Shown: in pieces, positions 53,980-62,881 of the stretch
How positions within the stretch are numbered: position 1 is the first letter of the stretch
Layout of the letters: each line of letters starts with the position of its first letter
NCBI GenBank assembly: GCA_964609155.1
Contig: CAZSRF010000004.1
Coordinates: forward strand, 24,606-88,605
Origin: JAGOUU01 sp964609155
GTDB lineage: Bacteria; Pseudomonadota; Gammaproteobacteria; JAGOUU01
DNA: 64,000 bases
Direction: 5' to 3'
Notes under the pieces: generated by a model
The model's database searches: none
The model's input: the letters and a program-made list of their open reading frames with translations, nothing else
What the model was told of the DNA's origin: nothing
Made by a program: the position numbers and the translations under genes

Positions 53980-54921
53980 ATGACTAAAAGAGTTTTGATT
54001 ACAGGTGGTGCAGGTTTTATTGGATCACACCTTGCGGATAGATTACTTGCAAAAAATTATCAAATTATGGTTATCGATAATTTTGCTACAGGTAGACGTG
54101 ATAATTTAAAACTGCATGCTAATCTAGAAGTAGTTGAAGATACCATTATAAATAAAGAAGCTGTGACAAATCTAATGGCAAGATTTAAGCCGGATGTTGT
54201 TGTACACGCTGCGGCTTCTTATAAAGATCCAGATAATTGGGTTGAAGATAGCAACACTAATGTGTTGGGAACGGCTATAATGGCTCAAGCCAGTAAACAG
54301 TTTGGTGTTAAGAGATTTGTCTATTTTCAAACTGCATTATGTTATGGATTAAAGCCATTAGAACAGCCAATTACTTTAAATCACCCTATATTGCCAGGTG
54401 GTTCTAGCTATGCTATTAGCAAAACTGCTGGTGAAGAGTATGTTCACTTATCAGGTTTAAACTATGTTACATTTCGTTTAGCTAATGCTTATGGTCCAAG
54501 AAATATTAGCGGTCCTTTGCCCACTTTTTATAAACGTTTGACTAATAATCAGCCATGTTTTATTGCGGATACTAGACGCGATTTTGTGTATGTTTCAGAT
54601 ATGATTGATTGTGTTGAGCAGTCTGTTGAAGGTTTAGGCGATGGGACTTATCATTTGTCTTCTGGTAGCGACTATTCTATAAAAGAATTATTTGATGAAA
54701 CAACAAATTCTTTAGGGTTAGATATAAACTTAGAAGTGAATCCTCGTAACCCAGATGATGTGTATTCTATTTTGTTAGATCCAAGCCGTACTTTTAATGA
54801 TTTTGGATGGAAAGTAAAAACAGCGCTATCTGATGGTGTAAAAACAACTATTGAATATTATAAGCAATTTGGTATTCAAGAAACATTTACTCATTTAAGA
54901 CAGACTGAAAAGGCACAATAA
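53980..54921 (+). CDS. NAD-dependent nucleotide-sugar epimerase/dehydratase (SDR)
   Basis: An extended SDR of 313 residues with the NAD motif TGGAGFIGSHLADRLL (8-23), DNFATGRRDNL, and the catalytic SYAISK (YxxxK near 144). AYGPRN and RRDFVYVSDMID are also typical. The position in a diamino-uronic-acid locus suggests C4 epimerisation of a UDP-sugar, as proposed for the Bordetella WbmF/WbmG enzymes; this is by analogy. It overlaps none and is followed after 2 bases by a second SDR. Confidence 0.75.
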   Translation: MTKRVLITGGAGFIGSHLADRLLAKNYQIMVIDNFATGRRDNLKLHANLEVVEDTIINKEAVTNLMARFKPDVVVHAAASYKDPDNWVEDSNTNVLGTAIMAQASKQFGVKRFVYFQTALCYGLKPLEQPITLNHPILPGGSSYAISKTAGEEYVHLSGLNYVTFRLANAYGPRNISGPLPTFYKRLTNNQPCFIADTRRDFVYVSDMIDCVEQSVEGLGDGTYHLSSGSDYSIKELFDETTNSLGLDINLEVNPRNPDDVYSILLDPSRTFNDFGWKVKTALSDGVKTTIEYYKQFGIQETFTHLRQTEKAQ

Positions 54922-54923
54922 TA

Positions 54924-55997
54924 ATGAACCAGTCAAAAATACTTGTAGTTGGTGGAGCAGGCTTCGTTGGAAGTAATTTATGCCATGCATTACTTGCAAT
55001 AGATAAAGGGGTTGCTCATCTAACAGTAGTTGATAATTTATTATCAGCTACTATGGAAAATTTACCAGATGATCCAAGATTGGAATTTATTTTTGGATCT
55101 ATCAGTAATGATAGAGTACTGATGAAATTAGCAAAAGACTATGATTATGTTTTTCATTTAGCGACGTATCATGGTAACCAGTCAAGTATTTGCGATCCTA
55201 TTAGTGATCACGATAATAATACATTAACAACATTAAAATTATGCGAGCATTTTAAAGATGCATCTAATCTAAAAGCTATAGTTTATGCTGGTGCAGGATG
55301 TACAGTTGCGCAAAAAACCTTTGATGATGTTGATCCCACTGCTGAGGACGCTGGGGTGTCTTTATATTTAGATAGTCCCTATCAAATCTCGAAAATAATT
55401 GGTGAGTTTTATGGTAATTATTATTATCTTCGCTATAAATTGCCATTTATTAAAGCGCGTTTCCAGAATGTTTATGGACCTCGAGAAATACTAGGTGCTG
55501 GTCAATGGCGTGGTGGACCTGCTACAGTGTGGAGAAATGTTATTCCAACTTTTATCTGGCAGGCTTTAAATAAAAAAGCGTTAACAGTTGAGAATAATGG
55601 TATTGCAACTAGGGATTTTATATATGTTAGCGATCTTGTGGACGGGCTTATTGCCTGCGCAGTAAATGGCAAGGCTGGTGAAGTCTATAATTTAGCTACG
55701 GGTGTAGAGACTTCGATAGCAGAACTAGCAGCTTTAATTAATACGTACACTGATAATTCAGCTTGTATCCAACAAGTGCCTGCACGCCCATGGGATCGTT
55801 CTGGTAAACGTTGTGGTACAACCCAAAAGGCTACGCAAGAGATTAATTTCACAGCCAAAGTAACAATTAAACAAGGCATAGAAAAAACCGTAGCATGGAC
55901 AGTAAATAATTATAAATTAATCGAGTCGCAAATGCTAAAACATAAGTTCTACATGCCAGAGCTTGCAGAAAAACAACTAGAGTCAGAATGTGTTTAA
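54924..55997 (+). CDS. NAD-dependent nucleotide-sugar epimerase/dehydratase (SDR), second copy
   Basis: An SDR of 357 residues with VGGAGFVGSNL (8-18), DNLLSATMENL, YQISK as the active-site motif (near 153), NVYGPREILGAGQWRGGPATVWRNVIPTF and RDFIYVSDLVDGL. The insert at NVYGPREILGAGQWRGG is unlike GalE. The pair of SDRs may act on one sugar in succession or make alternative epimers. The end overlaps the 2-epimerase gene by 8 bases, so the group is a tight operon. Confidence 0.75.
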   Translation: MNQSKILVVGGAGFVGSNLCHALLAIDKGVAHLTVVDNLLSATMENLPDDPRLEFIFGSISNDRVLMKLAKDYDYVFHLATYHGNQSSICDPISDHDNNTLTTLKLCEHFKDASNLKAIVYAGAGCTVAQKTFDDVDPTAEDAGVSLYLDSPYQISKIIGEFYGNYYYLRYKLPFIKARFQNVYGPREILGAGQWRGGPATVWRNVIPTFIWQALNKKALTVENNGIATRDFIYVSDLVDGLIACAVNGKAGEVYNLATGVETSIAELAALINTYTDNSACIQQVPARPWDRSGKRCGTTQKATQEINFTAKVTIKQGIEKTVAWTVNNYKLIESQMLKHKFYMPELAEKQLESECV

Positions 55998-57057
55998 ATT
56001 ATTAACAATAGTAGGTGCCAGGCCGCAATTTATTAAAGCTGCAGCATTTAGCAGGGCTATACAAGAAAACCCACAATTTAATATTCAGGAAATTTTGTTA
56101 CATACAGGTCAACATTTTGATCGGAATATGTCACAAATTTTTTTTGATGAATTAAAAATTCCAGCCCCACATTATAATTTAAATATTAATAATGCCAGCC
56201 ACAGTGAGATGACTGGTCAAATGCTTATAGAAATAGAAAAAGTTATTATCAAAGAACATCCTGATGCTTTATTAGTCTATGGAGACACTAACTCTACATT
56301 AGCTGGAGCTTTAGCCGCTGCTAAATTACATGTGCCAGTAATTCACATAGAATCAGGGTTACGTTCTTATAATAAAAAAATGCCTGAAGAAATAAATCGT
56401 GTTTTAGCAGATCACGTGAGTGATTTATTATTTTGCCCAACTAAGCAAGCTGTTCTTAATTTAGAAAAAGAAAATATTCTGAATAATGTACATATGGTTG
56501 GCGATATAATGCATGATATGGTCCAATTAGTACGAGCAAATAATTATATTAAGCTGCAAAATTTACAAGCGCTAAATATAACCAAACCAGATGTTTCTTA
56601 TATAGTACTGACTCTACATAGGGCAGAAAATACGGATGATATCACTAGGCTAAAAACGTTGCTAGATTATGTGATTAGTTTTGCAAGTGTAAATAATTTA
56701 CAAATTATCTTTCCTATTCACCCTCGGACTAAAAAACTATGTGAAGTTCAGGGTATCGATTTAAAACATTTTCATTTACAAGAACCGTTAGGTTATTTTC
56801 ATATGCAAGCACTAGTTCAGCATGCTGCTTATGTTTTTACTGATTCTGGTGGATTGCAAAAAGAGGCATATTTTCATCGTGTGCCTTGTGTGACACTTAG
56901 AGAAGAAACAGAATGGACAGAAACCTTAGATAACGGTTGGAATAGGCTTTGGACGGTGCCCAATTATAAAAACAGACAAGAGATATCAGATTATAATATA
57001 AGCAATAATGTATCAAAAACTATTTTGAATATTCTTAGCGAGTATTTTAAAAATTAA
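55990..57057 (+). CDS. wbpI: UDP-N-acetylglucosamine 2-epimerase family protein (WbpI type)
   Basis: A non-hydrolysing 2-epimerase that inverts C2 of a UDP-HexNAc-type sugar. The 355-residue protein has VGARPQFIKAAAFSRAI at the start, HTGQHFDRNMSQIFFDEL, VYGDTNSTLAGALAAAKL, HIESGLRSYNKKMPEEINR and DSGGLQKEAYFHRVPC, all core elements of the family. The segment around MPEEINRVLADHVSDLLFCPT fits WbpI, which acts on UDP-GlcNAc3NAcA to give the manno form, better than WecB. The wbpA/B/D/E-type genes upstream support this. Confidence 0.85.
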   Translation: MFKLLTIVGARPQFIKAAAFSRAIQENPQFNIQEILLHTGQHFDRNMSQIFFDELKIPAPHYNLNINNASHSEMTGQMLIEIEKVIIKEHPDALLVYGDTNSTLAGALAAAKLHVPVIHIESGLRSYNKKMPEEINRVLADHVSDLLFCPTKQAVLNLEKENILNNVHMVGDIMHDMVQLVRANNYIKLQNLQALNITKPDVSYIVLTLHRAENTDDITRLKTLLDYVISFASVNNLQIIFPIHPRTKKLCEVQGIDLKHFHLQEPLGYFHMQALVQHAAYVFTDSGGLQKEAYFHRVPCVTLREETEWTETLDNGWNRLWTVPNYKNRQEISDYNISNNVSKTILNILSEYFKN

Positions 57058-57058
57058 T

Positions 57059-58201
57059 ATGAAAATTTGTTTTATTCACGACCGTTTTAAAGAGTTAGGT
57101 GGTGTTGAGAGGCATTTGACTAATTTAGCTAATGAATTAGTTGCTCGCAATCATGAGGTTGAAATAGTCTGCTTAGATAAATTTTATGATAATTTTTTAG
57201 TTAATAGTTTGGATAAAAGAATAAAAAAAACAGAGTTTAGAGTCCCACGAGTATTAGGATTTATTCCTTTGTTTTTCTATTTTTTAAAGAACCGAAAATC
57301 ATATGATATAGTGTTGTCAATTAAAACATATGTAGACATGATGACAATTCTTTGTCATAAGTTAAGTTTTTCTAACTCCAAATTATATTGTGCAATTGTA
57401 ACTTTACTCGGATTACAGAAAAAAAATGAAAGCCAACCGATTCATAAACTAGCACTAAAGTTTATCTATTTTGCTTGTAAGCATTTGTATCCCTATACGG
57501 ACGGCTTGATAGTTTTGTCACAAGCAGGAATCAGGGATATCAAGGAGTTTTTGTCAAAAAAAACCTTGCCTCCTCTTAGAATTATTTATCTTACGATGAT
57601 TGATGATAATTATTTACTTAAGAATCATACTACTCCAGATCACCCTTGGTACAAATCAAAACAAAATAGCCAAACACCTATCTTGATTGCTTGCGGTAGG
57701 CTTTGTGTTGCTAAAAATTTTGCTTTATTAATTGATTCTTTCAAATTAGTAAAAGAAAAACACCCAGTAAAACTAGTTATATTAGGTGATGGTGCTTTGC
57801 GAGAAGAGTTAGAAGAGCAAGTTAAAAATTACCATCTAGAGCAAGATATTTATTTTGCCGGATCGGTTAATAACCCGGAAGATTATTTTGCTCATAGCGA
57901 TCTTTATATCTTAACATCTTCTTACGAAGGTTTTGGGATAGTTTTAGCGGAGTCTATAGCAGCAGGCACTCCCATTGTAACTTCAGATAGAACACCTATA
58001 TGCGAAGAAATGCAAGATTTTAATAAGTTTCACGTTTGTGTAACAGATTACACGTCACAAGGTTTTGCAGACGCTATTGTAAAGCAGTTGAAGGCGCTGC
58101 CAAATTACGATAAATCTGAAATTAAGCTTCAGGCACGCCAATTTAGCATCAAAAATAGTGTTGACCAATATGAGATGTTATTTGGTGCAGCTAAGTTATG
58201 A
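57059..58201 (+). CDS. Glycosyltransferase family 4 protein
   Basis: A retaining GT-B enzyme of 380 residues. The N-terminus KICFIHDRFKELGGVERHLTNLA carries the glycine-rich GGVERH acceptor-side motif, and the C-terminal donor domain has ACGRLCVAKNFALLIDSF, GDGALREELEEQV, and the E-x7-E motif in SSYEGFGIVLAESIAAGTP. It probably adds one residue of the repeat unit. It ends convergently with the ABC transporter ATPase gene, sharing 6 bases at the stop codons. Confidence 0.88.
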   Translation: MKICFIHDRFKELGGVERHLTNLANELVARNHEVEIVCLDKFYDNFLVNSLDKRIKKTEFRVPRVLGFIPLFFYFLKNRKSYDIVLSIKTYVDMMTILCHKLSFSNSKLYCAIVTLLGLQKKNESQPIHKLALKFIYFACKHLYPYTDGLIVLSQAGIRDIKEFLSKKTLPPLRIIYLTMIDDNYLLKNHTTPDHPWYKSKQNSQTPILIACGRLCVAKNFALLIDSFKLVKEKHPVKLVILGDGALREELEEQVKNYHLEQDIYFAGSVNNPEDYFAHSDLYILTSSYEGFGIVLAESIAAGTPIVTSDRTPICEEMQDFNKFHVCVTDYTSQGFADAIVKQLKALPNYDKSEIKLQARQFSIKNSVDQYEMLFGAAKL

Positions 58202-59014
58202 GTTTTCTGTTTCAAGGAGCGCTGTTTTGTCTATCTCTTTTTCTGTAGGAAACAGAATATGGTTATAATGCTCAATAGCTCCATCTACCTCGCCATAATA
58301 GGACATGGTGCCGTTATTTAATACTAATGCTTTGGTGCAAAACTTCTTGATCCAGTTGCTGTCATGGCTGGTGAGAACTAGAATATTGCTTTTATGCATG
58401 AGTGTTTCTAATCTAGCAAGTGCTTTTTGCATGAATCGACTATCGCCTACCCCTATGACTTCATCAATCAAAAGTATATCTGGGCTGCCAGCGGTAGCTA
58501 CACCAAAAGCAAGCTTCATTGCCATACCAGAAGAATACATTCTAACAGGCTTAGTAAAAAAGTCTCCTAGTTCAGTGAATTCCAAAATCTCATCAGCCAT
58601 CTTTTTAGCATCAGCTTTCGTTAGACCTCTTAAAATATTCAAAGTAATGACATTCTCTAAACCTGTTGCTTCAGGATTTAAACCTAAGCCAATACTAAAT
58701 AAACAGGAAGTTGTTCCTCGTGTAGCTACTTCACCAATGTTGGGGCGATAAATTTGTGCTAGTACACGCAATAAAGTACTTTTACCTGCGCCATTACCGC
58801 CAAAGATTCCAATTTTATCACCTTGTTGGATATCTAAAGAAATATTATTCAAGGCTCGGTAAGTAGAATTAAAAGAGTTTGCATTGACTGGTTGGCATAA
58901 AACTTTTCGTGTAGCTTGAATACAATAATTTCGTATAGAATTAGAACCGGTTTTTAAAACATAGTCCAGACTTACGTTATTTAATTTTATAAAAGAAGAA
59001 GAGTCTTTATGCAT
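58196..59014 (-). CDS. ABC transporter ATP-binding protein for polysaccharide export (Wzt-like)
   Basis: The ATPase of an ABC-2 exporter, 272 residues, with Walker A FGGNGAGKST (near 71), signature MYSSGMAMKLAFGVA and Walker B ILLIDEVIGVGD. The pattern ALNNISLDIQQGDKIG is typical of Wzt/TagH/KpsT proteins. The C-terminal carbohydrate-binding extension of full-length Wzt is absent, so substrate chain termination must work differently. It is encoded 16 bases after its permease gene, and the pair is transcribed opposite to the surrounding biosynthetic genes. Confidence 0.9.
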   Translation of the reverse strand: MHKDSSSFIKLNNVSLDYVLKTGSNSIRNYCIQATRKVLCQPVNANSFNSTYRALNNISLDIQQGDKIGIFGGNGAGKSTLLRVLAQIYRPNIGEVATRGTTSCLFSIGLGLNPEATGLENVITLNILRGLTKADAKKMADEILEFTELGDFFTKPVRMYSSGMAMKLAFGVATAGSPDILLIDEVIGVGDSRFMQKALARLETLMHKSNILVLTSHDSNWIKKFCTKALVLNNGTMSYYGEVDGAIEHYNHILFPTEKEIDKTALLETENS

Positions 59015-59030
59015 AGTTTTATAACCAAGT

Positions 59031-59849
59031 TTATAACCAAAAAATAATTCTGTGTTTACAACGATTCAGCAGATAATAAAAACCTATGAAACTAGACAAA
59101 GTAAACAGTGCTAAGACTTCATAACTTAATATGCTAACAGGTTGACCAAGAAGAGGAGCGCGGATAGCATTTACTATATGATAACAAGGATTCCAATATG
59201 CTAACCATTGATATTTTTCTGGTAACAATGTTGGTAACCACATTATAGGTGTTATGAAAAATACAACTTGTAACAAACTATCGACTATTAACGGCATGTC
59301 TCTAAATCTAGTTCCAATTATAGCTAAAACAGTGCCTATTAATACGAGATTTATCGTAATAATAAATAGATTAGGGAACAATAATAGCATGTTATAAAAA
59401 TGAAAATCCTTTAATGAAGAAGCAAAATAGCAGATTACGGGTATATAGGCTAAGAGATTGTGGGCAAATATAATAAAGTTTCGTAAAATCATACGCAAGA
59501 CCAAATGAATGTAAGAAATCTTCATATTGCGTAAATAGGATTCTGACTCAATAAAAATTAAAGAAGATTCACATATCAAAGAAGAAGCAGAAGTCCAAGT
59601 AATAATGCCTGCAGCTAGAAAAGGGAAATATTGGCTAACATCAATTTGAAATAGGTAGGCATACAAAAAACCCATGAAATAAATTTTTACGGCCATGGAT
59701 AAAGTGATCCAGAAGGGGCCTAAGGATGATCTTCTGTAGCGTAATCTTATATCATCCCAAGCTAAGGTAAGCCAAATACGCCAACCTGAAAAAATACCAG
59801 CCAATTCTTGTAATGCAGGAGAAAGTTCGACGGAACTAGTTTTTTTCAT
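59031..59849 (-). CDS. ABC transporter permease for polysaccharide export (Wzm-like)
   Basis: An integral membrane permease of the ABC-2 type with about six hydrophobic segments in 272 residues. LAWDDIRLRYRRSSLGPFWITLS is the conserved N-terminal coupling region of Wzm/KpsM-type proteins. The ATG at 59849 is preferred over the longer frame starting at 59897, because the predicted minus-strand promoter at 59925-59898 would start transcription near 59891. An AGG lies 9-11 bases upstream of the ATG. With the ATPase it should export the lipid-linked polysaccharide. Confidence 0.88.
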   Translation of the reverse strand: MKKTSSVELSPALQELAGIFSGWRIWLTLAWDDIRLRYRRSSLGPFWITLSMAVKIYFMGFLYAYLFQIDVSQYFPFLAAGIITWTSASSLICESSLIFIESESYLRNMKISYIHLVLRMILRNFIIFAHNLLAYIPVICYFASSLKDFHFYNMLLLFPNLFIITINLVLIGTVLAIIGTRFRDMPLIVDSLLQVVFFITPIMWLPTLLPEKYQWLAYWNPCYHIVNAIRAPLLGQPVSILSYEVLALFTLSSFIGFYYLLNRCKHRIIFWL

Positions 59850-59897
59850 AATATATAACCTGTAAACCTGCGTCTGTAAATTTAAAGAATCTAGCAT

Positions 59898-59925
59898 ATT
59901 TTAGCGAATATTTGCTATAATGCAA
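59898..59925 (-). promoter_or_regulatory. Predicted promoter for the export genes
   Basis: On the minus strand TTGCAT (59925-59920) and TAAAAT (59903-59898) are spaced 16 bases apart. The -35 element overlaps the -10 of the plus-strand promoter at 59913, so the two promoters overlap physically. Confidence 0.45.
59913..59921 (+). promoter_or_regulatory. Predicted extended -10 promoter of rfbB
   Basis: TGCTATAAT matches TGnTATAAT. Transcription would start near 59928, after the most upstream in-frame ATG (59920), which argues for a later rfbB start codon. Confidence 0.5.
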
Positions 59926-59955
59926 CTAGCTACTAAGTGTATGCTTGTATTTGTG

Positions 59956-60984
59956 ATGGCTGCAGATTTATTAAATAATAAAAACCTCTTAATTACTGGT
60001 GGTGCAGGATTCATAGGTGCTAATTTCATTATATACTGTTTAAAGAAATATCCTAAATATAATATTATAAACTTAGATAATTTGACCTATGCGGCAAATA
60101 TAGAAAATTTAAGAGAAGTAACAACAAATGCAGCATTAAATAAAAGATACTGTTTTGTACAGGGCAATATTACTAATAAAGATTTAGTTTCAAGTCTTTT
60201 TATTAAATATAATATTTCAGATGTTATACATTTTGCAGCAGAGTCTCATGTTGATAATTCCATAGATAATCCAGAGATTTTTTTTGATACTAATGTCATG
60301 GGTACTTTTAATCTTATCGATATTGCGAGAAACTATTGGATGTTGGGATGTAATCAATATAAATCAGATTATAAGCATTCTAGATTTCATCATATATCTA
60401 CAGATGAAGTGTACGGTAGCCTTGGGGATGAGGGTTATTTTAATGAAGCTACACCTTATGCACCTAACTCGCCTTATAGTGCTTCAAAGGCAGGTAGTGA
60501 TTTTATAGTTAGAAGTTATTTTCATACATATGGGATGAATGTTACTATTAGTAACTGCTCAAATAATTATGGGCCAAGGCAACATGCTGAAAAATTTATC
60601 CCTGTTATTATTAATAGAGCACTTAATAAGCAATTGATTCCAATTTATGGTACTGGTTTAAATATCCGCGACTGGCTTTTTGTAGATGATCATTGCTCAG
60701 CAATAGATGCTATATTTCATAAAGGACAAGCGGGTGAAACTTATGTTATAGGTGGTAATTGTGAAAAAACTAATCTTGAAGTAGTGAAGACAGTTTGTGA
60801 TCTTTTAAATAAGATTAGACCAGTAGACTATGATTATTATAATCTTGTAACTTTTGTAACCGATAGATCAGGGCATGATCTAAGATATGCAATTGATGCT
60901 CATAAAATTAATTCAAAGTTAGAATGGAGTGCTCAAATGGCCTTCCAGGAAGGCTTAACTAAAACTATCCAATGGTATTTGTAA
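59956..60984 (+). CDS. rfbB: dTDP-glucose 4,6-dehydratase
   Basis: RfbB converts dTDP-glucose to dTDP-4-keto-6-deoxyglucose. The NAD motif TGGAGFIGANF, LDNLTYAANIENL, HFAAESHVDNSI, HHISTDEVYGSLG, and the active-site SPYSASKAGSD with NCSNNYGPRQHAEKFIP are all standard for this enzyme, as is DRSGHDLRYAIDA near the end. The frame continues upstream to an ATG at 59920, but that codon precedes the predicted transcription start, so I choose 59956 (MAADLLNN); 59941 is also possible. No rfbA, rfbC or rfbD is in this window. Confidence 0.9.
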   Translation: MAADLLNNKNLLITGGAGFIGANFIIYCLKKYPKYNIINLDNLTYAANIENLREVTTNAALNKRYCFVQGNITNKDLVSSLFIKYNISDVIHFAAESHVDNSIDNPEIFFDTNVMGTFNLIDIARNYWMLGCNQYKSDYKHSRFHHISTDEVYGSLGDEGYFNEATPYAPNSPYSASKAGSDFIVRSYFHTYGMNVTISNCSNNYGPRQHAEKFIPVIINRALNKQLIPIYGTGLNIRDWLFVDDHCSAIDAIFHKGQAGETYVIGGNCEKTNLEVVKTVCDLLNKIRPVDYDYYNLVTFVTDRSGHDLRYAIDAHKINSKLEWSAQMAFQEGLTKTIQWYL

Positions 60985-60988
60985 CTGC

Positions 60989-62881
60989 ATGCTTAATACT
61001 TTAATTACCAAGCTCTATTCTAAACTTCCCATTCTTATGTACGACATATTAGCTATACCATGTGCTTGGATTTTAGCTTATTGGCTAAGATTTAATATGT
61101 CTGAAATACCAGAGGATATAATAGGTAAAGCTTTTTTGCCTGCAGGTATCTTAGTTATTGTCCAAACGGCAAGTTATTATATGTTCAAAGTATATAGAGG
61201 TATTTGGCGCTACTCCTCAATAAGTGACGTTATTAATATTATTAAGTCTATTGGTGCAGCAGTCTTATTAACTATTGCAGTGTTATTGTTTAGTGATTAT
61301 TTGCAATTTATTCCGCGTAGCATTTGGCCTATTTACTCAATTCTTTCATTATTATTTTTATGCGGCGGGCGATTATGCTTGCGGTGGTACAAAGAGAACT
61401 GTGTTCAAAAAATATCAACAAATGCAAAACGGACCGTTATTATTGGTGCTGGTCGTGCAGGAGAAAGCTTATTACGCAATATTTTACAAGATAATGCCGA
61501 GTATCATGTTATTGGCTTGATGGACGATAATCAAAATTATTTAGGTCTTGAGATTCATGGAGTCAAAGTGTTAGGTAATATTGATCAACTAGTAAAAGTT
61601 TGTGAATTATATAAAGTAGAGTTTATCTTATTGGCAATTCCAACTGCAACATCAAAAGAGATGCGGCGTATAGTGACTCAATGTGAAAAATCAAATATTC
61701 CTTTTCGTACATTACCTACTATATTAGATATAGCTTCAGGGAAAATAGATATTAAAACTCTACGTGAAGTTAGAATAGAAGATCTGCTTGGTCGCGATCA
61801 GGTTAATTTAGACTGGGAAGGTATAGCTCAGTATATAAAAAATAAGAAGGTAATGGTTACTGGTGGTGGTGGATCTATTGGTTCAGAATTATGTCGTCAG
61901 ATTAGTAAATTAAACCCGACGGAATTATTAATTCTAGATAATTCAGAATATAATTTATATAAAATTCAAATGGAATTGGCTGAATCTTGTGACCCAAGCA
62001 AGTTAAAGATTTTCCTAAATTCTGTGACTAACGCGGTTGTTGTAGACAAAATTATTCAACAAAATCAACCTAATGTTATTTTTCATGCTGCAGCATATAA
62101 ACATGTGCCTCTACTAGAAGGACAGGCAGATTGTGCTATTTTAAATAACATTATAGGCACAAAAACAGTAGCAAAGGCAGCGGTAAAATACAACATAGAG
62201 AAGTTTGTGCTTATATCTACCGACAAGGCAGTTAATCCTACGAATATTATGGGTGCTACAAAAAGAATAGCTGAAATTTTTTGCCAAAATCTAAATCATA
62301 CCAGCAGAACACAGTTTATTACTGTACGATTTGGCAATGTGTTAGGTTCAACGGGCAGTGTTGTGCCATTATTTCAGGAGCAACTAAATAAAGGTGGGCC
62401 GCTTACCGTTACTCATCCAGAGATTGAACGCTATTTTATGACAATTCCTGAAGCAAGTCGTTTAATTTTGCAGGCCATGCTTAACGGCAATGGAGGAGAG
62501 ATTTTTGTTTTAGACATGGGTGAGCCTATAAAAATACGCTATCTTGCAGAACAAATGATTAAATTGTCAGGTAAACAACCCTATAGAGATATTCAAATCA
62601 CTTATACAGGGCTGCGTCCAGGGGAAAAACTTTTTGAAGAGCTATTTTATGATAGAGAAAAATTGGAATCCACAAGCCATGAAAAAATTCTAATGGCTAA
62701 ATGTCATTCTATACAGTGGGAAGAATTTAAACTTTTAATATCATACCTAGAAAGCAATATTTATAATTTTAATAATCAAGAATTACAACATATAGTTAAA
62801 CAATTGCTTCCTGAGTACAATGTATCAATCTTGAGTGTCCAGACGGAAGCAATAAAAGAACATGAGGCAATGGTAGACTAA
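60989..62881 (+). CDS. wbpM: Membrane-bound nucleotide-sugar 4,6-dehydratase (WbpM/CapD family)
   Basis: A 630-residue membrane-anchored SDR that converts UDP-GlcNAc to a 4-keto-6-deoxy intermediate. The N-terminal part has four predicted membrane helices and a first Rossmann-like domain (IIGAGRAGESLLRNI). The second domain has VTGGGGSIGSELCRQI (near 289), AAYKHVPLLE and the catalytic segment STDKAVNPTNIMGATKR (near 409), in which Met replaces the SDR tyrosine, as in WbpM. In P. aeruginosa it sits at the end of the O-antigen locus together with wbpL, which matches the order here. Confidence 0.88.
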   Translation: MLNTLITKLYSKLPILMYDILAIPCAWILAYWLRFNMSEIPEDIIGKAFLPAGILVIVQTASYYMFKVYRGIWRYSSISDVINIIKSIGAAVLLTIAVLLFSDYLQFIPRSIWPIYSILSLLFLCGGRLCLRWYKENCVQKISTNAKRTVIIGAGRAGESLLRNILQDNAEYHVIGLMDDNQNYLGLEIHGVKVLGNIDQLVKVCELYKVEFILLAIPTATSKEMRRIVTQCEKSNIPFRTLPTILDIASGKIDIKTLREVRIEDLLGRDQVNLDWEGIAQYIKNKKVMVTGGGGSIGSELCRQISKLNPTELLILDNSEYNLYKIQMELAESCDPSKLKIFLNSVTNAVVVDKIIQQNQPNVIFHAAAYKHVPLLEGQADCAILNNIIGTKTVAKAAVKYNIEKFVLISTDKAVNPTNIMGATKRIAEIFCQNLNHTSRTQFITVRFGNVLGSTGSVVPLFQEQLNKGGPLTVTHPEIERYFMTIPEASRLILQAMLNGNGGEIFVLDMGEPIKIRYLAEQMIKLSGKQPYRDIQITYTGLRPGEKLFEELFYDREKLESTSHEKILMAKCHSIQWEEFKLLISYLESNIYNFNNQELQHIVKQLLPEYNVSILSVQTEAIKEHEAMVD

